A stretch of DNA of 64,000 bases from Leishmania donovani (taxonomy: Eukaryota; Euglenozoa; Kinetoplastea; Trypanosomatida; Trypanosomatidae): positions 463,055-527,054 of the forward strand of contig NC_018247.1 in NCBI RefSeq assembly GCF_000227135.1, written 5' to 3'. This document shows, piece after piece, positions 11,301 to 20,200 of this stretch. Each line of letters begins with the position of its first letter. The first letter of the stretch is position 1. The notes below the pieces were generated by a model that searched no databases, was not told the origin of the DNA, and saw only the letters and a program-made list of their open reading frames with translations. The position numbers were made by a program, and so were the translations under genes.

Positions 11301-13310
11301 GGAACGCGAATCGGCCTCCACTGTGTCAGTGACGTCACAGACAGCGACGACGGCGAATACGCCACCGACGGCAAGATACCGTCGCTGGAAGAGGTGGATG
11401 AGCTCCGTCGGCTCTGCCTCTTTTTTCTTCGATGCCCGCTGATGCCGCTCTCCCCTAACCTAGCCTCGCATCATCTGCATAAACAACCTCATCCGCATCT
11501 GCGTCAATCCGCCAGCGTCGACGCTCTCTCCTCTGTAAACGGAGGCGGCGCTGAGCCGGAAGACCGCGCCGGGAATGTCAGCTCACCTATGGGTGGCCTC
11601 TCTTCCATAGCAATGCTGGCAGGCGGCGGTGGTGCGCCACGGCTGACGGGGGGATCCGATATTGTCGGCAGCCTTGGCAGCGGAGGTTTGTTGCGAGCCT
11701 CGGCCTCGACGAGCAGTCTTCCCTCGCGCAGCCACGACAACAGCTCACGACGCCTCAACGACACACCACCAGCATCTGCCGTGGTCGGCAGCCTCGGTGG
11801 CGGTGGTACTGCGCCCCCCAGCTACCGAGCACACGCCATGTCCCCCACGCCACAGGCTCTGCACCGGCCTGACAACAACGCCAATGGTAACCGCGCTGGT
11901 GTCAGGCAGGGGGCAGCCACGGGTGGCATAACGCTGGAGTCGCGCAATGCGTACGCGGACTTGGAAGGGGTGCGTGGTGCGTGGATGAACGCCCGCAATG
12001 CTGAGGATCTGTGCACCACACCGGACTACTGCGCGCCGGAGGAGTGGAAGATACGCGCCCTTCAGTGGCTGGAGACCTACACCGCAGACTTGTACGCGCG
12101 CCAGCTCTACGTGCCGCTCAACGAGCTCCTCCTCGTTATGCCGGAAATCTTTCGCGAGCCGACGAACCCAGTGCTGCCGCGCGCTGCGGACATCGCGTAC
12201 GAGAAGCAGATGACCTATGTGTACTGCGGCACCTGCTCAAAGGCGGAGCTGTGGAGCCGAACCCAACAGGACGCCGTTCCTGCCGCAGTGCGGTTGTACG
12301 AGCTAGTCGTGCGTCGTGGCCGCCACAGCAGCAGCAGCGAAGAGGAAGGAGACGACAGCAACAGCAACAGCGGCGTCAGCAGCGCCACGAAGGCGATAGG
12401 TGCCGGCATGCGACGGTCGCGGCGCAAGGGACACGGCGAACACCACCACGCTACGGCAGCGATTCGATGTGGTTCGGAAATGTACTACCACAGGGACGAT
12501 GGCGACTCGTCGTCTGTCGCGACAACGCCGTCGGTGGAGTCGCCGACGTCCTCGAGCCCTTCGGTCGCTGCGGACGATGATGTTCTTGGGGCAAGGCTAG
12601 CTGATGGAAGGCCTGCATCGCCCGCCTGCTCGGGCGTCGGTTTGCCCTCCGAGCACAGCACCAATGACCGTGCGGCATCGGCCGTTGATCCGCTCCATGA
12701 AGTAATCCCTCTGGAGAAGGTAGTCACCGGCCGAGAGCCGGAGCTGGACGGTAGAAGCAGCCATGCCAGTACAACCGGAAGGTCGCACCTGAACGCAGGC
12801 GCCGCCGGCGAGGGCGCAGCAGCGTGCCCGGCAGCGTTGTTGGCGCAATGTTCTCAGTCTGTCTTTGCTTCTTCCTCCCGCCTGCTGCCGCATGGCCAGC
12901 ACAACCGACGCATCACGCGTCTCCGCTCCCGTCACAGTCGTCGCAGCCTCGACGACGTTGTCGACGGTGCTCCCGACGCTGAGCGAGACGGGGACAACCC
13001 CGACGAAGGGGAAGAGTTGCACGTTGCGGGTGCCGGCGTGGGCGTGGCCCGTCGTCCCGAGCGGCGCACCGCCGTTGGCTGCGACTGGTGCGACGCGAAC
13101 CCCACCGCCAACAACGCGGCATGTCGGCGCTGCCACAACCGCTGCGCCATGACGTGCGTCATCTGCGAAGAAATTGTGGAGGGCATGTTCTTCTGGCTTC
13201 GATCCTGTGGACATGGCGGTCACGTGCACCACATAGAGGAGTGGCTGCGGTACTCGCAGGAGTGCCCCAAGTGCGGTGTTCCCATCACACAGACGTGGAA
13301 GGGCAACTGA
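5367..13310 (+). CDS. WD40 and C-terminal RING/zinc-finger protein, WDR24/Sea2-like (GATOR2/SEACAT family)
   Basis: 2647 residues. In other eukaryotes WDR24, WDR59 and Mios form GATOR2, which acts at the lysosome/vacuole upstream of TORC1. Seen here: degenerate WD40-like blades in about residues 200-815 (for example DYHPTFRALAIGS, VEKIVWDPHHPYTLAL, VVRDIAFSPSNPDLIVVV, DLSIWDATNGFFPV, FAWLNELTLVTIFKSGDVV). Long Ser/Gly/Pro-rich inserts occupy about 950-1510 and much of 1590-2200. Helical segments (1548-1585, 1820-1888 with LEYASLMGDVQYSLVLY, 2225-2268) match the pre-RING solenoid of WDR24. A C-terminal zinc finger (2572-2645) has CDWC, CRRCHNRC, CVICEEIV, SCGHGGHVHHIEEWL and CPKCG, very close to the GATOR2 RING. 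Human WDR24 is about 790 residues, so this copy is more than three times longer, mostly low complexity. WDR59 is the main alternative, but I see no RWD domain. Confidence 0.78.
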   Translation: MPASLRKNLQRSPADTQPRAAAGGAAADHAVPPATGKAGFSSAGASNPLQASLTQERGGSSDTSAAPSPSGLPPSGGHGDAHGITSPSVATFKRPGLAPFRPPSVLQVNVAARSAGVARGGGAGGQSPSFSPQQHQQQGASGTSPPLYRCSLDGTIPCPALPSATAMAGGTGDGGAASSSGPSSTLTSGMSVSGLSNHLRLSEGLSCLDYHPTFRALAIGSTRQIHVVEVIAIVGHDVAAAVRLHRHQQQRQQQANTNAITPSDGERAHASLGTAAPSDLPASPPPPLGPAPFLMRNTGVFGGLNKVESVAWYPSTEEASLAFIQPARTVTIFLDAIQFKADGTYLPQQWTRSQYKGKTLTSAMAAGGGSTAMAVVTNLDCASGGITPAASTTSLGGSSGLYTPASASLVSSLSYSAASVSQGSAPHETSFSTPTSSGFSTTGFAARNLPHAVRNLKGPLAKELIELNIDITYMRVEKIVWDPHHPYTLALSSPATHFEVWQVPTDGWRVYAPQLVLRPPAHNTRSVVRDIAFSPSNPDLIVVVTECGNAGQVLLYYRRQVEAKRCFDISGPGLSVAFHPIFSDLLAVCFRREKTKPDTRISFLQVMPVGGAAAGWLSGVSTAAATAVPATSSETEGSPLAASSALASAATAPESADASFMAKMVPASTSSYLAEQPYLPHIDNYVCISRIRWRPSSMGRLTEPKRHHYMSFTPSAQALLAACNLPNSTVPSAPGAFTWVDLLHSQLWFASAAMTTDTDLSIWDATNGFFPVCVVKHLAPRGDTTTNESNDFAWLNELTLVTIFKSGDVVCTSLLNSLPEDSVMTSAERVQLRAVKPQQKQQLHRLRQQLDSKSRDELGELYSKRIAEEEACLAMLPAYVRDPFADLLTTFTVLPTTSIVSDLFGHSYTIRNTNAALRRHYHQMIRRECGQLVRRLAIQVSKEAVLRQQWTSRRHQLSGVSPSTGPGMASGIAALQEQRSRRPRSPFTQTGGLRGRATSSQGSNSTPPSPQCRMLTRRCSVATPSSSTGGQHMPVAPIWGEGTSGGPAGSRGLGGGGGTAADAIGLPQHPPWSLEDVGEAGMVSPQHSRELRRHPSNAGAGGGVSSASPHPYLGVHHDGGMEGQPVRDAEASGHVSSPCPEVTHVEEEAAAATGRVGRSSSRASSAVAWIKRLLGASWRERLSRDQSSEPRDQCIFHSPGRSQVKDAALVINSSDDGPAVLASVLDVTPSLSVVPSSDDVAAVSSPPSRLRQLPPCGAACGSGTYGSSGLGPAQSTATSPISVIHIDNSGSSCGSPHQLAPTAPAAQVHAAAAHSFPAYPGASTSANASVSSAYSPQQQRVGSGRGGPSPSSLLLTSSSLGAPPSVPGDLDIVGGGSGVVFTQLFPLLNECVRVCSGGGSGGSCKARGKCNVSEEPRVSRFSLSAAKTSAPVASVASLSVAPASLDNSPTLAAASAFRHDLPAVLFSSALHPSSAELKSETATTSPLLLPLSILASAGSRVSGGAVVPTRSASAASQLMPAHVYLASQRVVTVAVESFVLSDAVCGWSYLEKQAEQLAFVRFALEWDMGYELALAMKALRHKRTDAEAAADETAPHRADPMRTAQPRDPARSQTSSREVAAHSAHTSSALPRSLWRSSSSSSVGGRQDVEWRSQQRKTTEPYCPQLGGTYSGVAAGRERRCVGNSSTRGPPHVRSGAPSADPTHMVDWGYGVPVPSHEDVDDKVAAMMEENARICEQVMRQRWEAGCAGFAGGGAHINRRPSQGGDDSGVDVSGSPAWSSGDAATTLNDVEGVEVGHTDAALAAELSNAAAYDPRAQWWRAAAHAWRSHHVSFIISITSQQLEYASLMGDVQYSLVLYILFCLWWRLHSEVAEATYAMALEARARRHYVGSGVSRDGSAGARDSHRAAAPQERSPHNNAGPRHRLRAVALAPGIAAEGEEGDGRGGPGASEAAADPLPSTAAPPLRSPSTDDDDDDAGGTRIGLHCVSDVTDSDDGEYATDGKIPSLEEVDELRRLCLFFLRCPLMPLSPNLASHHLHKQPHPHLRQSASVDALSSVNGGGAEPEDRAGNVSSPMGGLSSIAMLAGGGGAPRLTGGSDIVGSLGSGGLLRASASTSSLPSRSHDNSSRRLNDTPPASAVVGSLGGGGTAPPSYRAHAMSPTPQALHRPDNNANGNRAGVRQGAATGGITLESRNAYADLEGVRGAWMNARNAEDLCTTPDYCAPEEWKIRALQWLETYTADLYARQLYVPLNELLLVMPEIFREPTNPVLPRAADIAYEKQMTYVYCGTCSKAELWSRTQQDAVPAAVRLYELVVRRGRHSSSSEEEGDDSNSNSGVSSATKAIGAGMRRSRRKGHGEHHHATAAIRCGSEMYYHRDDGDSSSVATTPSVESPTSSSPSVAADDDVLGARLADGRPASPACSGVGLPSEHSTNDRAASAVDPLHEVIPLEKVVTGREPELDGRSSHASTTGRSHLNAGAAGEGAAACPAALLAQCSQSVFASSSRLLPHGQHNRRITRLRSRHSRRSLDDVVDGAPDAERDGDNPDEGEELHVAGAGVGVARRPERRTAVGCDWCDANPTANNAACRRCHNRCAMTCVICEEIVEGMFFWLRSCGHGGHVHHIEEWLRYSQECPKCGVPITQTWKGN

Positions 13311-14081
13311 GCGCAGGGGCGCGGGGCATCTCACGGATGCGAGGGAGTTTCTGCACGGTTGTGCGTACGGGTGTATGTTTTGGGGGGTGCACCTGTGGGA
13401 ACCGCGAAGAAGGCAACAAAAAACCGCTCTATGCTGAGAGGCTCCATACCTTTTCGTAAATGCATGTGGCTGTAGCTCTGCATGTACTGCTGACACAACA
13501 GATCCGTCCACCACCACCACCCCTCACGCCTATGCCCTACTCTGTTCTGCAGACGACCCTCCTTTCTTGCCAAGACATCCGTTTCTTTTCTCAAGGAGAG
13601 TAGTGTCAGATGCTCAGGTCGGTGTGCCCAATGTCACGCGGCAGTGACGACGGCAAGAGTGGAAGCGGGCAGGCCACCACCACCACCACCCCTGCGTTAC
13701 CTCTTATGTGGGTGCGTGATGACGCGCTTATTCATTCTTCCTGCCCACTCTCGCTCTCTCTCATGCCTTCGGCCTTCCCGATTTTATGGCTTGTGTGTGT
13801 CGTTGTTGCGTGCGCGTGTACTTGCTGACCGCCCAACACGCGTGTGGCATCCCGTATACTGCACCGCACACCGGGCACGCACCAACGAAAAAGGAAATAC
13901 TCGTACATGTGCCACTGCTGCGCCCACGCATACGTAGCGTCTGCGGCGTGTCACTCGTTTCGCTTCTCCGTGTGGGTGTGTGAGTGCGTGTGGGTGCAGT
14001 GTGGCGAGTCGCGCAGCCCCTCCTGCTGGTGCCCCCGTGGCGGTGTTGGTGGAGGCGCACGCCTCAACGCTCGTCGCTTTT
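13311..14081. other. Intergenic spacer
   Basis: 3' UTR and spacer with pyrimidine tracts, a (CCA)n run near 13675-13690 and TG-rich sequence at about 13970-14010. No gene is seen. Confidence 0.7.
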
Positions 14082-14122
14082 TTTTTCGTTTCTTTCGTTT
14101 CCTTTCCTTTCTGGCTCCACAG
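14082..14122 (+). promoter_or_regulatory. Trans-splice acceptor of the ATAD5/Elg1-like gene
   Basis: A strong T-rich tract at about 14082-14118 is followed by the first AG at 14121-14122 (CTCCACAG). This gives a leader of about 170 nt containing one short upstream ORF (14176-14241). A later AG at about 14267 would remove the upstream ORF. Confidence 0.6.
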
Positions 14123-14175
14123 CGTCGACGTGCGCCTGCCGGTGGCCACACACGGTGGCACTTCTTGCTCTCCTC

Positions 14176-14241
14176 ATGACGCGCACGCCCGTGCAGATAG
14201 ACGCGCAGCCACACTCGTTCCGTTCCATTCATAAAAGATAA
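14176..14241 (+). other. Upstream ORF of 21 codons
   Basis: The first ATG after the predicted acceptor, at 14176, opens 21 codons ending TAA at 14239-14241, 51 nt before the main ATG. It is a candidate translational brake on the ATPase mRNA if the acceptor at 14122 is used. Confidence 0.4.
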
Positions 14242-14292
14242 GTTCGCTCCGAATCGCTTGTCCGGTAGCCAAAGGCTGTCGCGCCCTCATCC

Positions 14293-17200
14293 ATGGTTGG
14301 TGGTCCACGGAAGGTGCGACACGCTCCCGCGTGCACAACATCGGCGCCGGCACAGCCCTCGTCGATGACCACTGAAGATAGAACGCAGAATCTAGGGAAG
14401 CGCACCTTAGATGAACCGAACGCGGCGCCGAGGCAGCTCAGAGGCAGAGGCCGCGGTCGCTGCGCAGCGGCCCCCTCGGTGCATGCGAGCGCAGTATTCA
14501 CCGTTGACCACGGAAGCGAAGTGAGTGCCACGGTACGCATGGATGCAACGCGGAAGGCTGACATTGATTTCGTAACTGAAAGCGTATACAGCTGCGGCAG
14601 TAGTGACAGCTCTGATTTTTCGATTTCGCATCGTGGAAAAGAGGGTCCCGCCGAGATAGTTGTCGAGGATGCCAGTTTCGGGCTGACTAGCACGCTACAC
14701 CGCAAGTTTGTGTCGACGCCGCCAGCGGAGACAACAGCAGCAGCGTCTCGCACTTTGGACGGCGTTGTGGTCATCGCATCAGACTCGCCGCCACCACCGC
14801 GGAGGCGACGAGGCGGAGGCCAAAGTCACCACAAAGGCCGTGAGCGAAGCGAACGGACGCTGCGGAGTGTGACGTGTGTGTCTGACGAGGAGGACATAGG
14901 GGCGTCGCAGTGCTGCCGCGAGCGAGCCACGTCACCTCCATCGACTGCATCAGCGGGGCGCATCAGTGCTAGTACCCGCCGCCTTCCCACGTTCGAGCCC
15001 ACAATGCCATCACGGGTACTGTGCGATGATGACGACGGCGATGCAGATGACCGGGAAGGTTTGCCAGTGCGGCAGCAGCATCCGCAGCATGGAGCAGATC
15101 TCACGGTACACCGCTACAGCTGCTGCTTTTCCTCATTGGGCTCGTCGCCCACTCGCAGCTCCGTCAGTCCGGCCCTCCCTGCAGCCACAGACGCAGCTGA
15201 GGCGAAGCAGCACTCGTGCGACAGCGACGATCCCGACAAAGGCCCGGGGCCGCACTTTCTTTGCGCCGCGCCCATCCTGCAGGCGTCAGGGCTGAGAGAC
15301 TTTTTCACCTACGGCGTACAGGCAGCGATGCGCCACTACTCTGAGCACCTCAACGGTGCTACCGGCGCAGAGGAGGATGGCGCATGCAGCGAGATGAATG
15401 ACAGTGCCGGGACCCTATGCCTTGACCATGTTGCCAACCCCACAACGCTACCGGCCTCAGTGTATCGCACGCGCCAACACAGTACAGCGTCACAGCACCG
15501 CAATGAATTTCTGGAGGACATCTCTAACGGGCAGAAGTACGATGCCAACACCGCCCGCAAGCGCGCCAGGGCCTACTCGTGCAGCAGCAGGAGCAGCGCT
15601 GCCACATACGACAGCGACGTTGAAGGAAGTAGCTCGCTCTCCCCCCGGGACGACACGGGCACGCGTAGAGGGAAGGTGTGCCTACTTAATCCTCAACAGA
15701 CTTCGCTTTTTCGAGCCCCTCATGGTGCGACGGCGGCACGCTACCCGCCCGAACACGGGGCGATGGCGAACGGCTCGTGGCTCACTACCACCGCGACGAC
15801 GTCTTCGCCGACCACCTTGCAGAAGTCGTCACTAGTGTCGTCTGGCTCGACGCAGGGAGTGGATCAGCAACGCGAGAACAGTGCACAAGCGCGCTTCCGC
15901 GAGGCGCTGCGGCACGCCTACCAGTGCGAGGATGCACACAGGCAGCGGCGACGTGCACAGCTGGACAAGCAGCAGGAACAGCTCTTACGCGGCGTGGAGC
16001 TTCTTCAGGGTGCATCTTTCTCCTCGAGCGCTGCGCTTCTTGCTGAGCTGCTGCCCTCGCGTGGGCGTGACGGTCGCCGTAGTGCTGGCTCGGTCAAGTC
16101 CCCTATCTCGCTCCAGCCACCGCAACCACAACTCGGTGCGTCACCTCTATCGCTGCTCGCGACATCTGTCGAGGCGGCTGTGGAGACAGGCACAGAGACG
16201 ATCGCGCAACAAGGCCGCGCCGGCGGCGCTTCGACGTCTTTGGCAGCCGAAGCATGCTTGTCTTCGTCGTCAAAGGTAACGGCAACGCCACAGATGGGTA
16301 ACATCTCCAAACGCCTTCTCCAGGTCATGTCCCCAGCCCAGGCGCAGAGGCTTCGCAGGCCGCTAAACCCCTTCATCGAGGCACTCCTTCGCCATTACCA
16401 GAGCGTGCAGCTGAAGCAACGTGCTGCGCGGCACGCAGAAGACCAGGCCATCCACGCCAGGCGCACGTACGAGCTACCTGTGCTCACAGAGGACGTTGTC
16501 CGCTACGCCGCGTTGCTTCTCTGCTTGCGCCGCCACAGAACCGGTGGCGGCAGCACGGCAGTAACACGTGCAGCATGCGCAGGGGGGTCTGGCTTGTTGC
16601 AGTCAGGGCCAGCCAGCAAAGAGCCCAGCAGCTCAACCTCAAATGCAGAGCCACAACCGCCCCCGACTCTGGCGGCTGCTGAGCCCGCTGCAGCGCTCCC
16701 GTTTGGGGAGGAAGGCACATTATTGTACCTCAAGTACCCTCCCCCGCTGCTGCGCACGACGTCTTTTGCGGTGGAGACGGTGCGACTGTTGAAGTGGCTG
16801 CGCACGTGGAAAAAGAGCAGCCCTAGCATAGCGGGTGAGACGGGAGGCATCGCTGGTGGTGGTAGCAGCGCTAGCGTTGGCGGCGTGAGCGAGGGCGGTA
16901 GCAGCAGCAGCAGCAGGAGTCGGAGCAGGATCGGTCGCAAGCGCGTGCGAACTGACGTGGTCAAGCTCAACAGTCGCAACGGCAACGTCGACAGCGGCGA
17001 TGACGGCGACGATAGCGATGATGACGGAGGAGTGGTGGTAGTGGCCAGTCCGACCCCAGCACCTCACAGAGCAGCCAGCAGCAGCACCACTGCCGAGGCG
17101 CCTCCGCCCAACCGATCGACAGTGGAGCGCGTCAGTCAGCAGGCACAGCACGCCGTTGAGATTCAAGAGGCACAGCTGAAACAAGAGAGGCGCTCAGCCT

Positions 17201-20200
17201 TTCTCAAGTTCTTTGGAGCGGCGGCAACCCCGCCGCCCACAAACGGTGCCGAGCGGAATGCGAAGGCGGCGCAGGACCACGACGATGGAAAAGATGCTGC
17301 TAAGGAAGTTGTGGCGCAAAAGCCGGTCTCCTGTTTAGGCATGAGCGAGCCCGCTGGCAGCAACACAGGGATGCGCGATACTGCCGCCATCTCCGTCGGC
17401 GCCATGTACGGCATCACGTCCTCCGTGACACCCTTGTCGCCACCCTCGGGCCAGACACAGCTGAAGCCGTCAACACTGGCGTTGGCATCGCACGCCTATC
17501 AGCTCTACTGCCATGCGTGGAAGCATGTCGTCAAAACCGGCATCACACCCTTGGTCGTTGCGGCCAACGCCTTTTGTGGTCCCAAAGCAGTCACGGGGCA
17601 ATCTCGGCTAAGCAACGGTGACGACAACAACGGTGGCGCCGCTGCCACCAGCGACAAAGACACGAGCTGGACCGATGGCGTCGTCCCTCGCGTCTGTGCT
17701 GGGCTGCCTTTCTTCAAGGAGATGCGCGAGGAGGCGCGGCGCACGGCACTGGGCTCTGCAAACAACGGTACCTACTACGAGGATGCTTTTGGCAACCGTC
17801 TGCGCAGCGCACGGCTTGCCAAGAAGGAGCAGGAGCAGCGGGAGTTGCTGGTGGCGCGGCAGCGGCGGCGTGCAAAGAAGAAGGGCTACTTTCACCGCGA
17901 CGACGACAACGACGGTCGCCTCGGCGGCAGGGCAGCCGGCAACGGGGCCTCGGCCATGCTGGAAGCGATGCTGCGATCATCCGCGACGTGGGGCAGCGAA
18001 AGGCAAGGCGCCGGGTGCGGCAAGAAGCGTCAGCGCGGCAGCGGCGACGACGCCAGTGAGGGCGAAGGCGTAGTGCAAGACACACAACCTCGCGGCAGCA
18101 GCCGATGTGCAGCCGCCCGCCGGGCCCTCCAACTCCGCTCACGCGCATCCTCATCGTACTCCTCATCCTCAAAGCCCAGCTCGCGCTGCAGCAGCAGCAG
18201 CAGCACTGCATCGATGGTATCAGCGGAAAACGACCAAGACGAGGCAGGGGCGAAGGACGAGCTGACAAACATCGCTGTCGTCTCTGGTCCGACAGGCTCT
18301 GGCAAAACCGCCGCCGTTTACGTGGCCGCGCAGCTGCTCGGCTTTCACGTGGTGGAGATGAACGCGTCGGTGCGGCGCTGCTCAAAGACGGTGGAGCATC
18401 TGCTTGCGGAGCTCACGCGCAGCTACCGGCTTAGCAGCCTACGGCCCGGCACAACAGGAAGCTTTAATGCAGAGGAAGAGCTGGCGAAGTTGAAGCAGCA
18501 GCACGCCGTCATGGTGGAGCGGGCCAGGGCTGAGGCAGAGGCCGCCGAAAGGAAAGCGGAGCTCAAGAGGCGCGAGGCGCTGAAGGTAAACGGCATCTCA
18601 GCCCAGGCAGTCGCAAATTTTTTCGCCAAGGGCTGCGGCCGCGCCGCAGTATCGAGCAGCAAGACAGTCAAAGGTATCAAGGGAAAGGACGCAGCCAAGC
18701 AGGTCTCGGATGCGGATATGGTGACCGAGGCGCCTGCCCCAGCCGCCGCTGCGACCTCGTCGTCACCACCACCGGCCGCCACAGCCCCAGGGACTCCTGT
18801 CGACGCCGGCACCTTGCTTCTCTTCGAGGATGCCGATGTTCTCCTCGGCGATGAGTCTGCCAAGCCTTTTTACGCAGCCATCCGTGACCTCGCGCGCCGC
18901 AGCAAGGTGCCCATCGTTGTAACCGTCTCCTCCGACCCAGCGACTGCACAGCGCTACGACACCGAGCCCTTCCTCGCCCTCCTAGACGGGCAGCTGCAGC
19001 AGCGACACACAAGCTCGGCCTCGCCAACATCTGCCATACAGCCTACGTACTGGCAGCTGTGTGATGCAGCGGGGCTGAACTCGATAATGGCCACGATGGA
19101 GGCGGCACATCAAGCGCTGCAGGTGGAGGCGGACCTAGGCAACCGCGGCGCTTCGACAGCAACAGCGACCACGATCACGGCCGCCGCACACGAGAGCAAC
19201 AGAAGCCCTTCTGCGGTGGGCGACAGTGGCGGAAGCACGGGTATGGCGCCGGTGTGTGGCTCTCCTGCGGCCTCGTTCCTCCCACTCTTCTCCTCTTCCG
19301 GTGGAGGCGGCACGTCCGGTAGCGCAGCGCCGGCCGCATGCGCATGGACGAACGGGGCAAGCGCCGGTGTCTCCACTACCAGCGCTTCCGGTGGAGGCGG
19401 CGGGCCCGGCGGCACCAGCACCGCCACCCCAGCCGCTGCTGCCGCGGTGGCTGCACGCTACACGCGCATGCTGCTCAACGCCACACTCGTGTCGAGCTTC
19501 TTTGGCTCCCAGACGCCCTTCACTGTGGTCGACCCGCTCCCGCCCTCTGCCTTGTACGCGCAACTCCTGGCGGTGGGGGCAGTGGAGCTGGACTTGTTGC
19601 GGTTGGACGAACCGGCCACGTCTCCCGGCGTCAGCGACAGTGCTGCGTCGCTGTCGTCGTCCTCGTCTCAGCAGGAGCTGGAGCGCATGGCGGCCCGACT
19701 CACCGTATGTGACACAGGCCTATTTCGTCGGCTTGCCGAGCACCTCCGCCATCACATCTTTGGTGCCTGGGACATCGCCGACGATGAAGCTGGCGCGCAT
19801 GTGGCTCCCCCGCTCCTGCCGGGGCACAACTTGGTGAATGCTGTGCAGTGCGACGCGGCCCGCCGCACGACGACAGACGTGCGCTACTGGCTGAACAAGC
19901 TGCAGGTGCTGCTCCTCTCACTGCGAGAAGGCAGCAACACAGCGCGGATGCCCAAAGCGGCGGAGGCCGCGACGTCGTCGGAGTCGGTCACGCGAAAGCG
20001 GTCGCGAGAGAGGATGAAAGCGACGCCGTTCGAGACCACATCAGCCGCATACGGGGGCGATAATGCGATGTGCGATGCGAAGGTGATCGGCGCTCGGCGC
20101 GCCGAGCATCTTGTAGAAGCAGAGTTTCGGCGCCGCGTCAGCCTCGCCGCGAGTGAGTGGGACGCAGCCCTGGGTCGACATCTCTCCAATGTGGCTCACA

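Noticed and set aside
12597..13520. 307-residue minus-strand open frame
   Set aside because: It overlaps the C-terminal zinc finger of the WDR24-like gene in antisense and has no recognisable protein.
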